5,828 nt of DNA from an uncultured euryarchaeote. Lineage in GTDB: Archaea > Thermoplasmatota > Poseidoniia > Poseidoniales > Poseidoniaceae. The position numbers and the translations under genes were made by a program. The stretch's first letter is position 1; each line of letters opens with the position of its first letter. The notes beneath the pieces were generated by a model. The model made no database searches. It saw only the letters and a list, made by a program, of their open reading frames with translations, and had not been told where the DNA came from. The stretch lies in NCBI GenBank assembly GCA_937881505.1, contig CALGEM010000302.1, forward strand, positions 1 through 5,828, read 5' to 3'. Below, one piece after another: positions 1-5,072 of the stretch.

Positions 1-27
1 GCCCCGCGGGTATAAGCCATACCGTGT

Positions 28-1113
28 TCAACGGTGCTCGTTCAGATGCACCACGCCGACCTCAAGCCGTTCGTGGGTGGGATGGACCTCGACGAGGAGC
101 ACAGGAACCTCGAGAACCTCGGCCAAATCCTCGGCCAACGAGAGCGGGAGTTCGATGCGCTGGTGGGCAGCATCGTAGCGAAGCCAGCCATCAGCCATGC
201 CAAGTTCAACCCTGAGTTCTGCCATGTCGTCCTGAGCGTCTTCAAGCGAGGTCGGAATCGCACCAAAGAGCACGGTGTCGTCATCGCTGAGCACCTCGTA
301 GGGACGAAGCGTAGCCTGGCCTCGGCGCTTGAATCGGTTGCGAAGTTGACCTGCATCCTTGTATTTCGCCGTACAGAATTTCAGATGATAGGGCTTGTCA
401 GCGGCCGCTTCTTTGAGACGCATAGCGAGTTCGGCCGAACCCTCTGCGGCCGCCGTGATGCCGCCGCTGAGGTTGAAGCCACGAACGTCCATGTTCTCTT
501 GATTGCCCACCGTGATTTCCAATTCGTTGAGGTTAAGGAACGAGACGGGAACGCCGGCCAACTCATCGAGCAAGGCAAAGAGTTGGGCTTCTTTGTCGGG
601 CTCACACGGGAGTTCAACACCGACTTCTATGCCGTGCTGGGCACAAGCCTCCATGGTGGCTCGGTATTTCGTGGTCGTACCGTCCAGGAGGTGAAAGCGA
701 ATCTCGTCCAGTCCCGCAGCACCAAAATCTGCGGCTCGGTCCGGGTCAAAGGGAATGGATGTGTAGGCGTGAATGTGGTGCTCAGGCCCAAACGCAGCCT
801 TGAGCTGGCGCACCGCCTCCAGTGTTTTCTCGAGGTCCAACATCGGGTCGCCCCCGGTGATGCCGGTTCCCGTGGCGTTCATGGCGTGCCCTTCCTCAAT
901 GACCTCGTCCCACGATGTGCAACGGCGTTCGTTAGCAAACATGTCGGGCGTCTCACGACGGTTCTCCGAAAGCGGGCAGTAATCACAACCCCAGTGGCAC
1001 TTACCGGTGACAAAGAGCACCAACTTGCTGCCCTGCTGACACTGGACACACCCCTCAGCCTCACCCTCCTCGGCCGGCAGGACTTCGGTGGCCATCGGCA
1101 AACTTCGCATCAT
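28..1113 (-). CDS. Radical SAM protein, COG2108-like (archaeal, uncharacterised)
   Basis: A 361-residue protein with the radical SAM iron-sulfur signature CX3CX2C (C39, C43, C46, in GKCHWGCDYCPLS), whose cysteines should hold a [4Fe-4S] cluster that cleaves S-adenosylmethionine. A TGGDP motif at 86-90 matches the SAM-binding GGE-type loop. An N-terminal CVQC pair (C22, C25) just before the core strand LVLFVTG and a later FCTAKYKDAGQLRNR block (246-260) are what I remember of COG2108, a mostly archaeal group described as related to pyruvate formate-lyase activating enzyme. Substrate and reaction are unknown. The gene follows pdxT with an ATGA overlap. Two adjacent ATGs (1113 and 1110) are possible starts; the GGAGGG at 1117-1122 lies 3 bases from the first and 6 from the second, so 1110 may be the real one. 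The C-terminal ~100 residues resemble no catalytic domain I know. Radical SAM assignment is sure; the subfamily is likely. Confidence 0.9.
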   Translation of the reverse strand: MMRSLPMATEVLPAEEGEAEGCVQCQQGSKLVLFVTGKCHWGCDYCPLSENRRETPDMFANERRCTSWDEVIEEGHAMNATGTGITGGDPMLDLEKTLEAVRQLKAAFGPEHHIHAYTSIPFDPDRAADFGAAGLDEIRFHLLDGTTTKYRATMEACAQHGIEVGVELPCEPDKEAQLFALLDELAGVPVSFLNLNELEITVGNQENMDVRGFNLSGGITAAAEGSAELAMRLKEAAADKPYHLKFCTAKYKDAGQLRNRFKRRGQATLRPYEVLSDDDTVLFGAIPTSLEDAQDDMAELRVELGMADGWLRYDAAHQRIELPLSLAEDLAEVLEVPVLLVEVHPTHERLEVGVVHLNEHR

Positions 1114-1805
1114 GCTCCCTCCGATGTGATGTTCGCTTCATGGAGCAACCAACGATGAAACCGCCGGTCAAGCGTCAGTTCAGGATGGAAGGTCACGCCG
1201 AGTTTTTTGCCGTCGAGCACGCCCACGACTTCCTCTCCGAGGTGAACGACAGGCGTGCATTCCACCGAGGCTTGGTCAAAGCGTGGGGCTCGGATGAACA
1301 CGCCAGGGAAACCTTCCTTCAGCGCAGAAGCTGCCTGGGAAGCAACTTCCAAGGGCTGATGGGCAAATCGGTCGCGCCCTGCGGGCTCGGTTTCCTGATA
1401 GGTCGCCTTAGGAACATCAAGACTGACATCGACCACGGCCTCGAAGGATTCACGTTGGCGGCCCCACGCATTGCGAGAAATGCCAGCGGCAAGGTAAGGG
1501 GCACGCCCCTCTTCGGGGGCAGCCAGCAAAATGGCGCCTGCACACGTGCCCAACACCGGACGCTCGGGATGAGTATCCATCCATTCAAACAGGGCGCCCA
1601 AGAGGGATTCGTAGCGGCTGGCGATGCGCATGGTGGTGGATTCTCCACCCGGTAACACCAGCGCATCCAGCGATTCGTCCACATGGTCCGCTCGGCGGCA
1701 CTCCACGATCTCGATCTCAAGATGGAGTTCTTTGGCCGCACCACGCAGGGCCTCAGCATGCTCGTGGCGAGCACCCTGAAGCATGGCCAAACCCACACGG
1801 AGCAT
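1110..1805 (-). CDS. pdxT: PdxT, glutaminase subunit of pyridoxal 5'-phosphate synthase
   Basis: A class I glutamine amidotransferase of 231 residues that releases ammonia from glutamine for PdxS, which builds PLP from ribose 5-phosphate and glyceraldehyde 3-phosphate (DXP-independent route). Family motifs are all visible: LQG near the N-terminus (9-11), PGGEST (52-57), nucleophile elbow GTCAG with Cys88, RNAWGRQRESFE (111-122), FIRAPRF (170-176) and GVTFHPELT (203-211) with catalytic His207 and Glu209. It is longer than the usual ~190-200 residues; the surplus is mainly an extra ~30 residues between SFEAVV and GVFIRAP (roughly 126-167). pdxS is not in the window. The ATG at 1805 fits the protein N-terminus (MLRVGLAMLQG) but has no clear Shine-Dalgarno, so it may be leaderless as first gene of the operon. 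It overlaps the downstream radical SAM gene by 4 bases and is divergent from a PLP-dependent aminotransferase. Confidence 0.95.
   Translation of the reverse strand: MLRVGLAMLQGARHEHAEALRGAAKELHLEIEIVECRRADHVDESLDALVLPGGESTTMRIASRYESLLGALFEWMDTHPERPVLGTCAGAILLAAPEEGRAPYLAAGISRNAWGRQRESFEAVVDVSLDVPKATYQETEPAGRDRFAHQPLEVASQAASALKEGFPGVFIRAPRFDQASVECTPVVHLGEEVVGVLDGKKLGVTFHPELTLDRRFHRWLLHEANITSEGA
1117..1122 (-). promoter_or_regulatory. Shine-Dalgarno site for the radical SAM gene
   Basis: GGAGGG on the minus strand lies within the last codons of pdxT. It is 3 bases from the ATG at 1113 and 6 bases from the ATG at 1110. The same hexamer sits 6 bases before the start of the DRG GTPase in this window, which favours 1110 as the actual start and a TGATG stop-start junction with pdxT. 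Either way it indicates coupled or internal initiation on a pdxT-led transcript. Confidence 0.6.
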
Positions 1806-1853
1806 GGTTCGGGGTCCATGCCCTTCCCTATCAGTCCAACGCTTGGTTCGGGG
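1805..1853. repeat. Direct repeat TGGTTCGGGG, two copies
   Basis: The 10-mer TGGTTCGGGG occurs at 1805-1814 and again at 1844-1853, 39 bases apart. The first copy touches the pdxT start codon; the second lies in the likely upstream promoter region of pdxT and includes the right arm of a short CCAA-CGC-TTGG dyad (1836-1846). It may be a pair of regulator sites for pdxT or a chance repeat in GC-rich DNA. Confidence 0.3.
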
Positions 1854-1862
1854 CGCGAGAGA

Positions 1863-1890
1863 GGTCGTTCAAGCATGCACTTCAAAGACC
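1863..1890. promoter_or_regulatory. Imperfect dyad, candidate operator in the divergent promoter region
   Basis: The left arm GGTCGTTCAAG (1863-1873) and right arm CTTCAAAGACC (1880-1890) are complementary at 9 of 11 positions, around a 6-base centre. The right arm contains TTCAAA (1881-1886), which is centred about 26 bases before the aminotransferase ATG, where an archaeal TATA box would stand on a leaderless mRNA. A dyad overlapping a TATA box is a usual arrangement for archaeal repressor sites. This is an inference from symmetry and position; chance cannot be excluded. Confidence 0.3.
1881..1888 (+). promoter_or_regulatory. Possible TATA box for the aminotransferase-NMNAT operon
   Basis: TTCAAAGA is one mismatch from a TTTAAA-type archaeal TATA box and is centred 25-26 bases upstream of the ATG at 1910. 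There is no Shine-Dalgarno before that ATG, which fits a leaderless transcript starting at or near the start codon. The same TTCAAA core occurs at a similar distance upstream of grpE. The site is weak in sequence and unproven. Confidence 0.25.
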
Positions 1891-1909
1891 GTCGGGACCA
1901 CCACAAAGC

Positions 1910-3094
1910 ATGGCCCACAGCGGCGATTGTTTCCTCGTCCCCGGCCCCGTTCGCATGAGCGAGGCGTGTTTGCAAGCCATGGCCACACCGGTCATGACCG
2001 CCCGTGGGGCGGAATTTCGTCAAGTGATGGCCAAATTGAATTCGGGATTGCGCTATGCGTTCAACCTCTCACCTTCTGCGCCTGAGATGAAATCCGAATC
2101 ATGGACCGGCGAGGACGGCTACAAGGTCGTCGTGGTCTCTGGAAGCGGCACAGCCGCTATGGAGATGGTCATCGCCAACCGGTTTCGCAACAACGACCTC
2201 GTCCTCGTTCCGACCAACGGAAAATTCGGAGAACGGGTTGCTGACATCTGCCGTCAGTTCTGCAATGTCAAGCAACTGCAATACGAATGGGGGCGCTCGT
2301 TTGACCTCTATGAACTCGAACAGCAACTTGAGCGAGGCTGCTACGAGGCCCTCCTGATTTGTCATAACGAAACCAGCAGCGGCATCACCCAAGACGCAGA
2401 GGCTATCGCAGAAATGTGCGAGCGCCACAACGTGTCCTTCATTCTTGACGGCATCACCTCGGTGGGCGGCATGCCCGTTCACCCGGCCAAGTGGAAAGCG
2501 GAAGCAGTGGTCATGGGCGCCCAAAAGTGCACGGCAGGCCCCTCAGGCATCGCCGCCATCGCCATCAACGAAAACGGCGTGGAGCGTATCAAAGCCATTC
2601 ATCAGCAGGGAGACGCCAACCCTCGCTACTACCTGGACATGATTTCGGCGCTCAAGAAAGGCGACGATGACCAGACACCATGGACACCCGCCATCAACCT
2701 GGCCATGGGCTGGGGCGAAGCGCTGGCCTACCTCAAAGAAGAGACCAACGAAGGTCGCTGGGCACGGTGCGAAAAGATGGCTACGGGAGTACGTGCTCTT
2801 TTCACCGACCTCGGCTTTGCCCTGCTGGCTGATGACGGACAGCGAAGCAATTCGGTTACGGCCATCCTCTATCCGGAGGGCGTTGATGATGCATGGCGAA
2901 CGGCGCTGAAGGAGAAATATGACACCCAAGTGATCGGTGGACAAGACCACCTCAAGGGGAAGATGTTCCGTGTGGGCTCCATGGGTGAAACGCCTGTCGA
3001 AGAGATGGTCGAAGGCTGCAAGCGCATGCTGGCCTGTTTCCGAGACTTCGGGGTTGAACTCAAAGAGGTCGATGTTGAATCTTACTTTCGTTGA
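1910..3094 (+). CDS. Class V PLP-dependent aminotransferase (alanine/serine-glyoxylate type, COG0075)
   Basis: A 394-residue fold-type I aminotransferase. Visible landmarks in order: PGPV at 11-14 (N-terminal substrate-site loop), SGSGTAAME (77-85, phosphate-binding turn), HNETSSG (152-158), DGITSVGG (180-187) with Asp180 for the pyridine nitrogen, GAQKCTAGPSG (203-213) with Schiff-base Lys206, TPWTP (256-260), and KMFRVGSMG (351-359) with Arg354 likely to bind the substrate carboxylate. Length and motif order match alanine-glyoxylate, serine-glyoxylate and serine-pyruvate aminotransferases. Archaeal members can have broad specificity, including aspartate and phosphoserine, so the amino donor cannot be read from sequence. 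It is cytosolic, with no signal peptide or membrane segment. It heads an operon with an NMN adenylyltransferase 9 bases downstream and is divergent from pdxT, which helps make its cofactor. The ATG at 1910 leads directly into the conserved PGPV region and lacks a Shine-Dalgarno. Confidence 0.93.
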   Translation: MAHSGDCFLVPGPVRMSEACLQAMATPVMTARGAEFRQVMAKLNSGLRYAFNLSPSAPEMKSESWTGEDGYKVVVVSGSGTAAMEMVIANRFRNNDLVLVPTNGKFGERVADICRQFCNVKQLQYEWGRSFDLYELEQQLERGCYEALLICHNETSSGITQDAEAIAEMCERHNVSFILDGITSVGGMPVHPAKWKAEAVVMGAQKCTAGPSGIAAIAINENGVERIKAIHQQGDANPRYYLDMISALKKGDDDQTPWTPAINLAMGWGEALAYLKEETNEGRWARCEKMATGVRALFTDLGFALLADDGQRSNSVTAILYPEGVDDAWRTALKEKYDTQVIGGQDHLKGKMFRVGSMGETPVEEMVEGCKRMLACFRDFGVELKEVDVESYFR

Positions 3095-3096
3095 GG
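3093..3096 (+). promoter_or_regulatory. Shine-Dalgarno site for the NMN adenylyltransferase
   Basis: GAGG overlaps the TGA stop of the aminotransferase and sits 7 bases before the ATG at 3104. It supports that start and shows the second gene is translated from the aminotransferase transcript. Confidence 0.5.
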
Positions 3097-3103
3097 CTGA
3101 GCC

Positions 3104-3652
3104 ATGAACCGATGCATCGTTTTGGGACGGTTCCAACCCTTCCACTTGGGCCATGCCGGTTTGGTCAAAGCGGCTGTTGAGCATGCAGACGGCGGCGAAA
3201 TCGTGGTCGCCATCGGTTCGGCGCAAGCGGGCTGGGAAGCCAACAACCCGTGGACGGCTGATGAACGCCAAGCCATGGTGGAGGCATGGGCTAAAGCCGA
3301 GGGACTGGATGTCACGGTGGTGCAAGTCGAGGACATCAACGACCCTCCGAACTGGGTGGACCATGCGAGCAAAAGCCACGGTACGGGGACACTGGTCACC
3401 TCAGACGGTCCCACAATGGAATTGTACCGAGCAGCGGGTTGGGACGTGCATGAAGTTCCTTTGAGTGAACGAGAAACATTGGAAGGCTGGCGTGTGCGCC
3501 AAACTGTTCGCATGCTCTCGACCGTGATGGACGATGATGCGACGAGGGAAGTGCTCCGTACCAGCGTGCCCGCAGCGGTCATTGAATGGCTGATTGAAAA
3601 CGATGCGATGTTCCGATGTTCAACCTTTGAAACCGGCGTTCATGCCGGTTGA
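3104..3652 (+). CDS. nadM: Archaeal-type nicotinamide-nucleotide adenylyltransferase (NMNAT)
   Basis: A 182-residue nucleotidyltransferase that joins NMN and ATP to give NAD and pyrophosphate, the last step of NAD synthesis or salvage. GRFQPFHLGH (8-17) carries the HxGH ATP-binding motif (H14, H17). IGSAQ (37-41), NPWTADER (48-55) and VEDIND (75-80) match the archaeal NMNAT pattern (IGSAQ, NPFTAGER, DIN), and the length fits that family. In the C-terminal phosphate-binding region the usual SGTxIR motif appears as EGWRVR (127-132): the Arg is kept while Ser and Thr are replaced. After that the protein has a somewhat divergent helical tail ending CSTFETGVHAG. The start at ATG 3104 is supported by GAGG 7 bases upstream and by the N-terminus running straight into the first beta strand. 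It is second gene of an operon with a class V aminotransferase, and its last codons form half of a hairpin facing the convergent grpE. Confidence 0.92.
   Translation: MNRCIVLGRFQPFHLGHAGLVKAAVEHADGGEIVVAIGSAQAGWEANNPWTADERQAMVEAWAKAEGLDVTVVQVEDINDPPNWVDHASKSHGTGTLVTSDGPTMELYRAAGWDVHEVPLSERETLEGWRVRQTVRMLSTVMDDDATREVLRTSVPAAVIEWLIENDAMFRCSTFETGVHAG
3631..3650. terminator. Perfect 7-bp hairpin at a convergent gene junction, likely bidirectional terminator
   Basis: AACCGGC (3631-3637) and GCCGGTT (3644-3650) are exact inverted complements around a 6-base loop, GTTCAT. The hairpin covers the last codons of the NMN adenylyltransferase and lies 5 bases beyond the grpE stop on the other strand. Only 3 bases separate the two stop codons. 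There is no strong T-run on either side, so it would not be a classic bacterial intrinsic terminator; it could act as an end-stabilising or pausing structure for either transcript. Confidence 0.5.
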
Positions 3653-3655
3653 GGC

Positions 3656-4222
3656 TCACTCCGAAGCGACAACCACGCGAGCGACGAGGATGACCTTGGA
3701 CTTGTACATGTAGCCCTGCTCCAAGACATCAACAACCGTCCCGTTGGGATAAGCATCACTTGGAGGAATCGTGGTGATGGCTTCCATTTTCGAGGGGTCA
3801 AACACCGCACCCTTGGCTTCGATGTGGGCAACGCCGTCGGCTTGGAGTTCGTGCCACATCTTGTTGCGCAGGAGGCGAAGGCCCTGAGCCACGGGTGACT
3901 GGTCGTCCTCCTCAATACCGGCCATCGCACGGTCAACATCACCGAGAATGGTCAGCATGCGACGGGCAAGTCCCATGCCCCCATATTGAATGAGGTCGGC
4001 TTTTTCGCCCATCATACGCTTGCGAACGTTTTGGATTTCCGCTTCTTTGTAGGCGATTTCTTTCTCGGCGAATTCGGCGCGCTCAAGGGCCACCTCAAGC
4101 GGGTCTCGCTCTTCTTCAGGCTCCTCAACCGCCTCTTCGGAAGGTGCTTCCTCAGTGGGCGCATCCTCCACCGGAACGGTGTCGTCAACAGGCGCTTCTT
4201 CGGGCGTCTCGTCGGACATCAT
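3656..4222 (-). CDS. grpE: GrpE, nucleotide exchange factor for DnaK (Hsp70)
   Basis: About 188 residues. GrpE releases ADP from DnaK in the cytosolic Hsp70 chaperone cycle. From the ATG at 4222 the protein has a highly acidic, Pro/Glu-rich N-terminal tail (~1-44), a long helix with the family pattern AYKEAEIQNVRKRMMGEK (~58-75) that should form the coiled-coil dimer stalk, the four-helix region (ARRMLTILGDVDRAM, ~86-100), and a C-terminal beta wing with FDPSKMEAI, NGTVVDVLEQGY and a final VILVARVVV. The family's FDPxxHEA is FDPSKMEA here, so His is replaced by Met. The frame stays open upstream to a TTG at 4255, but no Shine-Dalgarno supports it; ATG 4222 or 4219 (MSDETPEE) is more natural. 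A TTCAAAAT box 25-28 bases upstream suggests its own leaderless promoter. dnaK and dnaJ are not in the window, and the gene converges on the adenylyltransferase with 3 bases between. Confidence 0.93.
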   Translation of the reverse strand: MMSDETPEEAPVDDTVPVEDAPTEEAPSEEAVEEPEEERDPLEVALERAEFAEKEIAYKEAEIQNVRKRMMGEKADLIQYGGMGLARRMLTILGDVDRAMAGIEEDDQSPVAQGLRLLRNKMWHELQADGVAHIEAKGAVFDPSKMEAITTIPPSDAYPNGTVVDVLEQGYMYKSKVILVARVVVASE

Positions 4223-4242
4223 GCTGAGGGCGTGCAAGGTGG

Positions 4243-4250
4243 ATTTTGAA
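4243..4250 (-). promoter_or_regulatory. Possible TATA box for grpE
   Basis: TTCAAAAT on the minus strand is centred about 25 bases before the ATG at 4222 (about 28 before 4219). It lies just after the stop codon of the upstream gene, where an internal promoter would allow separate control of this chaperone gene. No Shine-Dalgarno precedes either ATG, which fits a leaderless message. Support is sequence and spacing only. Confidence 0.25.
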
Positions 4251-4258
4251 CCCAACGC

Positions 4259-4984
4259 TTACTGGGATTGCAAAAAGGTGGAAAGGTTCCAGTCCCCGTG
4301 GCCCCATTTGGTGGCTTCAAGATGCTCACGTCCAATGACGAGTTCCAGTTCCTCCTCGTTCATCGCTCTGTTCACGACATGAACCAACGCCTTGGAAGCA
4401 CGGGTATGGGCCTCAAAGGTGGGGACGATTTTCGGGTCCATCGCTTCGTCCAGCGTTTCTCCTAGGGCCTTGCGGCGTTCCATCCAATCCATCACCACAC
4501 GCTCGGCGTACTCGTCCTCGGCAATGCCATGCAGACGCTTTTTGGCCTCGGCCCACGTGGATTCCATGTAGAGGTCCTCGATATCACCGGCTTCCTGGCC
4601 GGTGGCGTTTTCGATGTAGAGGAAAGCCCGACCTTCCCAAACTTCCCAGCGCCCAGGGCTGGCCCAGTGCATGAGGTGCAGAAGACCTTCGGCACCGTCA
4701 GAGAGTTGCGATAACACCTGGGAAACCGATGGGTCACCCTCCACGGCTTGCTCGTCCATCCAATCCAAGAGATCGGCCTCAGCGTCAATGGCGAAAGCCG
4801 TGGTTAATGTCCCGTCCTGAGCAGGTCGGCGCTCTCGGAGGCCGGCTCCCTCCATGCCGGATTTGAGCTCGCTCCAAGAGAGCGTGAGCAGGTGGTTCAA
4901 GGTCGGCACGTGGACCAACAGGCCAATCATGTCCAACCCCATGTCCACTTCCAACGGCCCGTCCCGTTTGAGGGCATCGCCCAT
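4259..4984 (-). CDS. Uncharacterised acidic soluble protein
   Basis: I do not recognise this family. From the ATG at 4984 the product is 241 residues, acidic, rich in Glu, Leu, Ala and Trp, and predicted largely helical, without signal peptide, membrane segment or cysteine cluster. A middle stretch rich in aromatics (HWASPGRWEVWEGRAFLYIEN, ~106-126) reads like a short beta hairpin; the rest, such as TWAEAKKRLHG and EYAERVVMDWMERRKALGE, looks like amphipathic helices. The end, KWGHGDWNLSTFLQSQ, is aromatic-rich. The frame remains open far upstream, but that part is antisense to the DRG GTPase and not real. Third-position GC falls off upstream of 4984, which favours that start; ATG 4942, with GGAAGTG just before it, would give 227 residues. 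It lies 34-37 bases upstream of grpE in the same direction and could be cotranscribed with it. A reading frame is likely; function is unknown. Confidence 0.7.
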   Translation of the reverse strand: MGDALKRDGPLEVDMGLDMIGLLVHVPTLNHLLTLSWSELKSGMEGAGLRERRPAQDGTLTTAFAIDAEADLLDWMDEQAVEGDPSVSQVLSQLSDGAEGLLHLMHWASPGRWEVWEGRAFLYIENATGQEAGDIEDLYMESTWAEAKKRLHGIAEDEYAERVVMDWMERRKALGETLDEAMDPKIVPTFEAHTRASKALVHVVNRAMNEEELELVIGREHLEATKWGHGDWNLSTFLQSQ

Positions 4985-5041
4985 GATGAGAAACAACCCG
5001 CTGGGGCGTTTGTTTGCGTAAGAGCCTTCAAGAACAGCCAA

Positions 5042-5072
5042 CCAAGCCCCGATACGGGAGGGTTCGGCTTGG
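5042..5072 (+). promoter_or_regulatory. Potential hairpin over the start site of the DRG GTPase
   Basis: CCAAGCC (5042-5048) is perfectly complementary to GGCTTGG (5066-5072), which contains the TTG start codon (5069-5071). Inside the loop lie a CCG-ATA-CGG mini-hairpin (5049-5057) and the Shine-Dalgarno GGAGGG (5057-5062), 6 bases before the start. If the mRNA begins upstream of 5042, the start codon would be paired, giving a possible translational control. The Shine-Dalgarno itself is well supported; the folding is inferred. Confidence 0.4.

Noticed and set aside
9..23. GGTAT-AAGCC-ATACC inverted repeat just after the radical SAM stop, as a terminator
   Set aside because: The stem is only 5 bp with two G/C pairs, there is no T-run, and the window edge hides the context. 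The 27 bases downstream of the stop hold nothing else I can support.
34..1158. Long plus-strand open frame of 374 codons opposite the radical SAM gene
   Set aside because: It is antisense to a gene with an unmistakable CX3CX2C motif and family blocks. Its own translation shows no domain, and long antisense frames are common in GC-rich coding DNA.
2543..3379. Minus-strand open frame of 278 codons across the aminotransferase and adenylyltransferase
   Set aside because: It spans two well-supported plus-strand genes and their junction, and shows no recognisable domain.
3090..3656. GTTGAGGCT repeated at the ends of the aminotransferase (3090-3098) and adenylyltransferase (3648-3656)
   Set aside because: Each copy includes a TGA stop in its own context, and the flanks differ. 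A 9-base match is readily due to chance.
4223..4255. TTG at 4255 as the grpE start
   Set aside because: It adds 11 residues unlike a GrpE N-terminus, has no Shine-Dalgarno, and would run through the TATA-like TTCAAAAT. The ATGs at 4222 and 4219 lead directly into the acidic tail.
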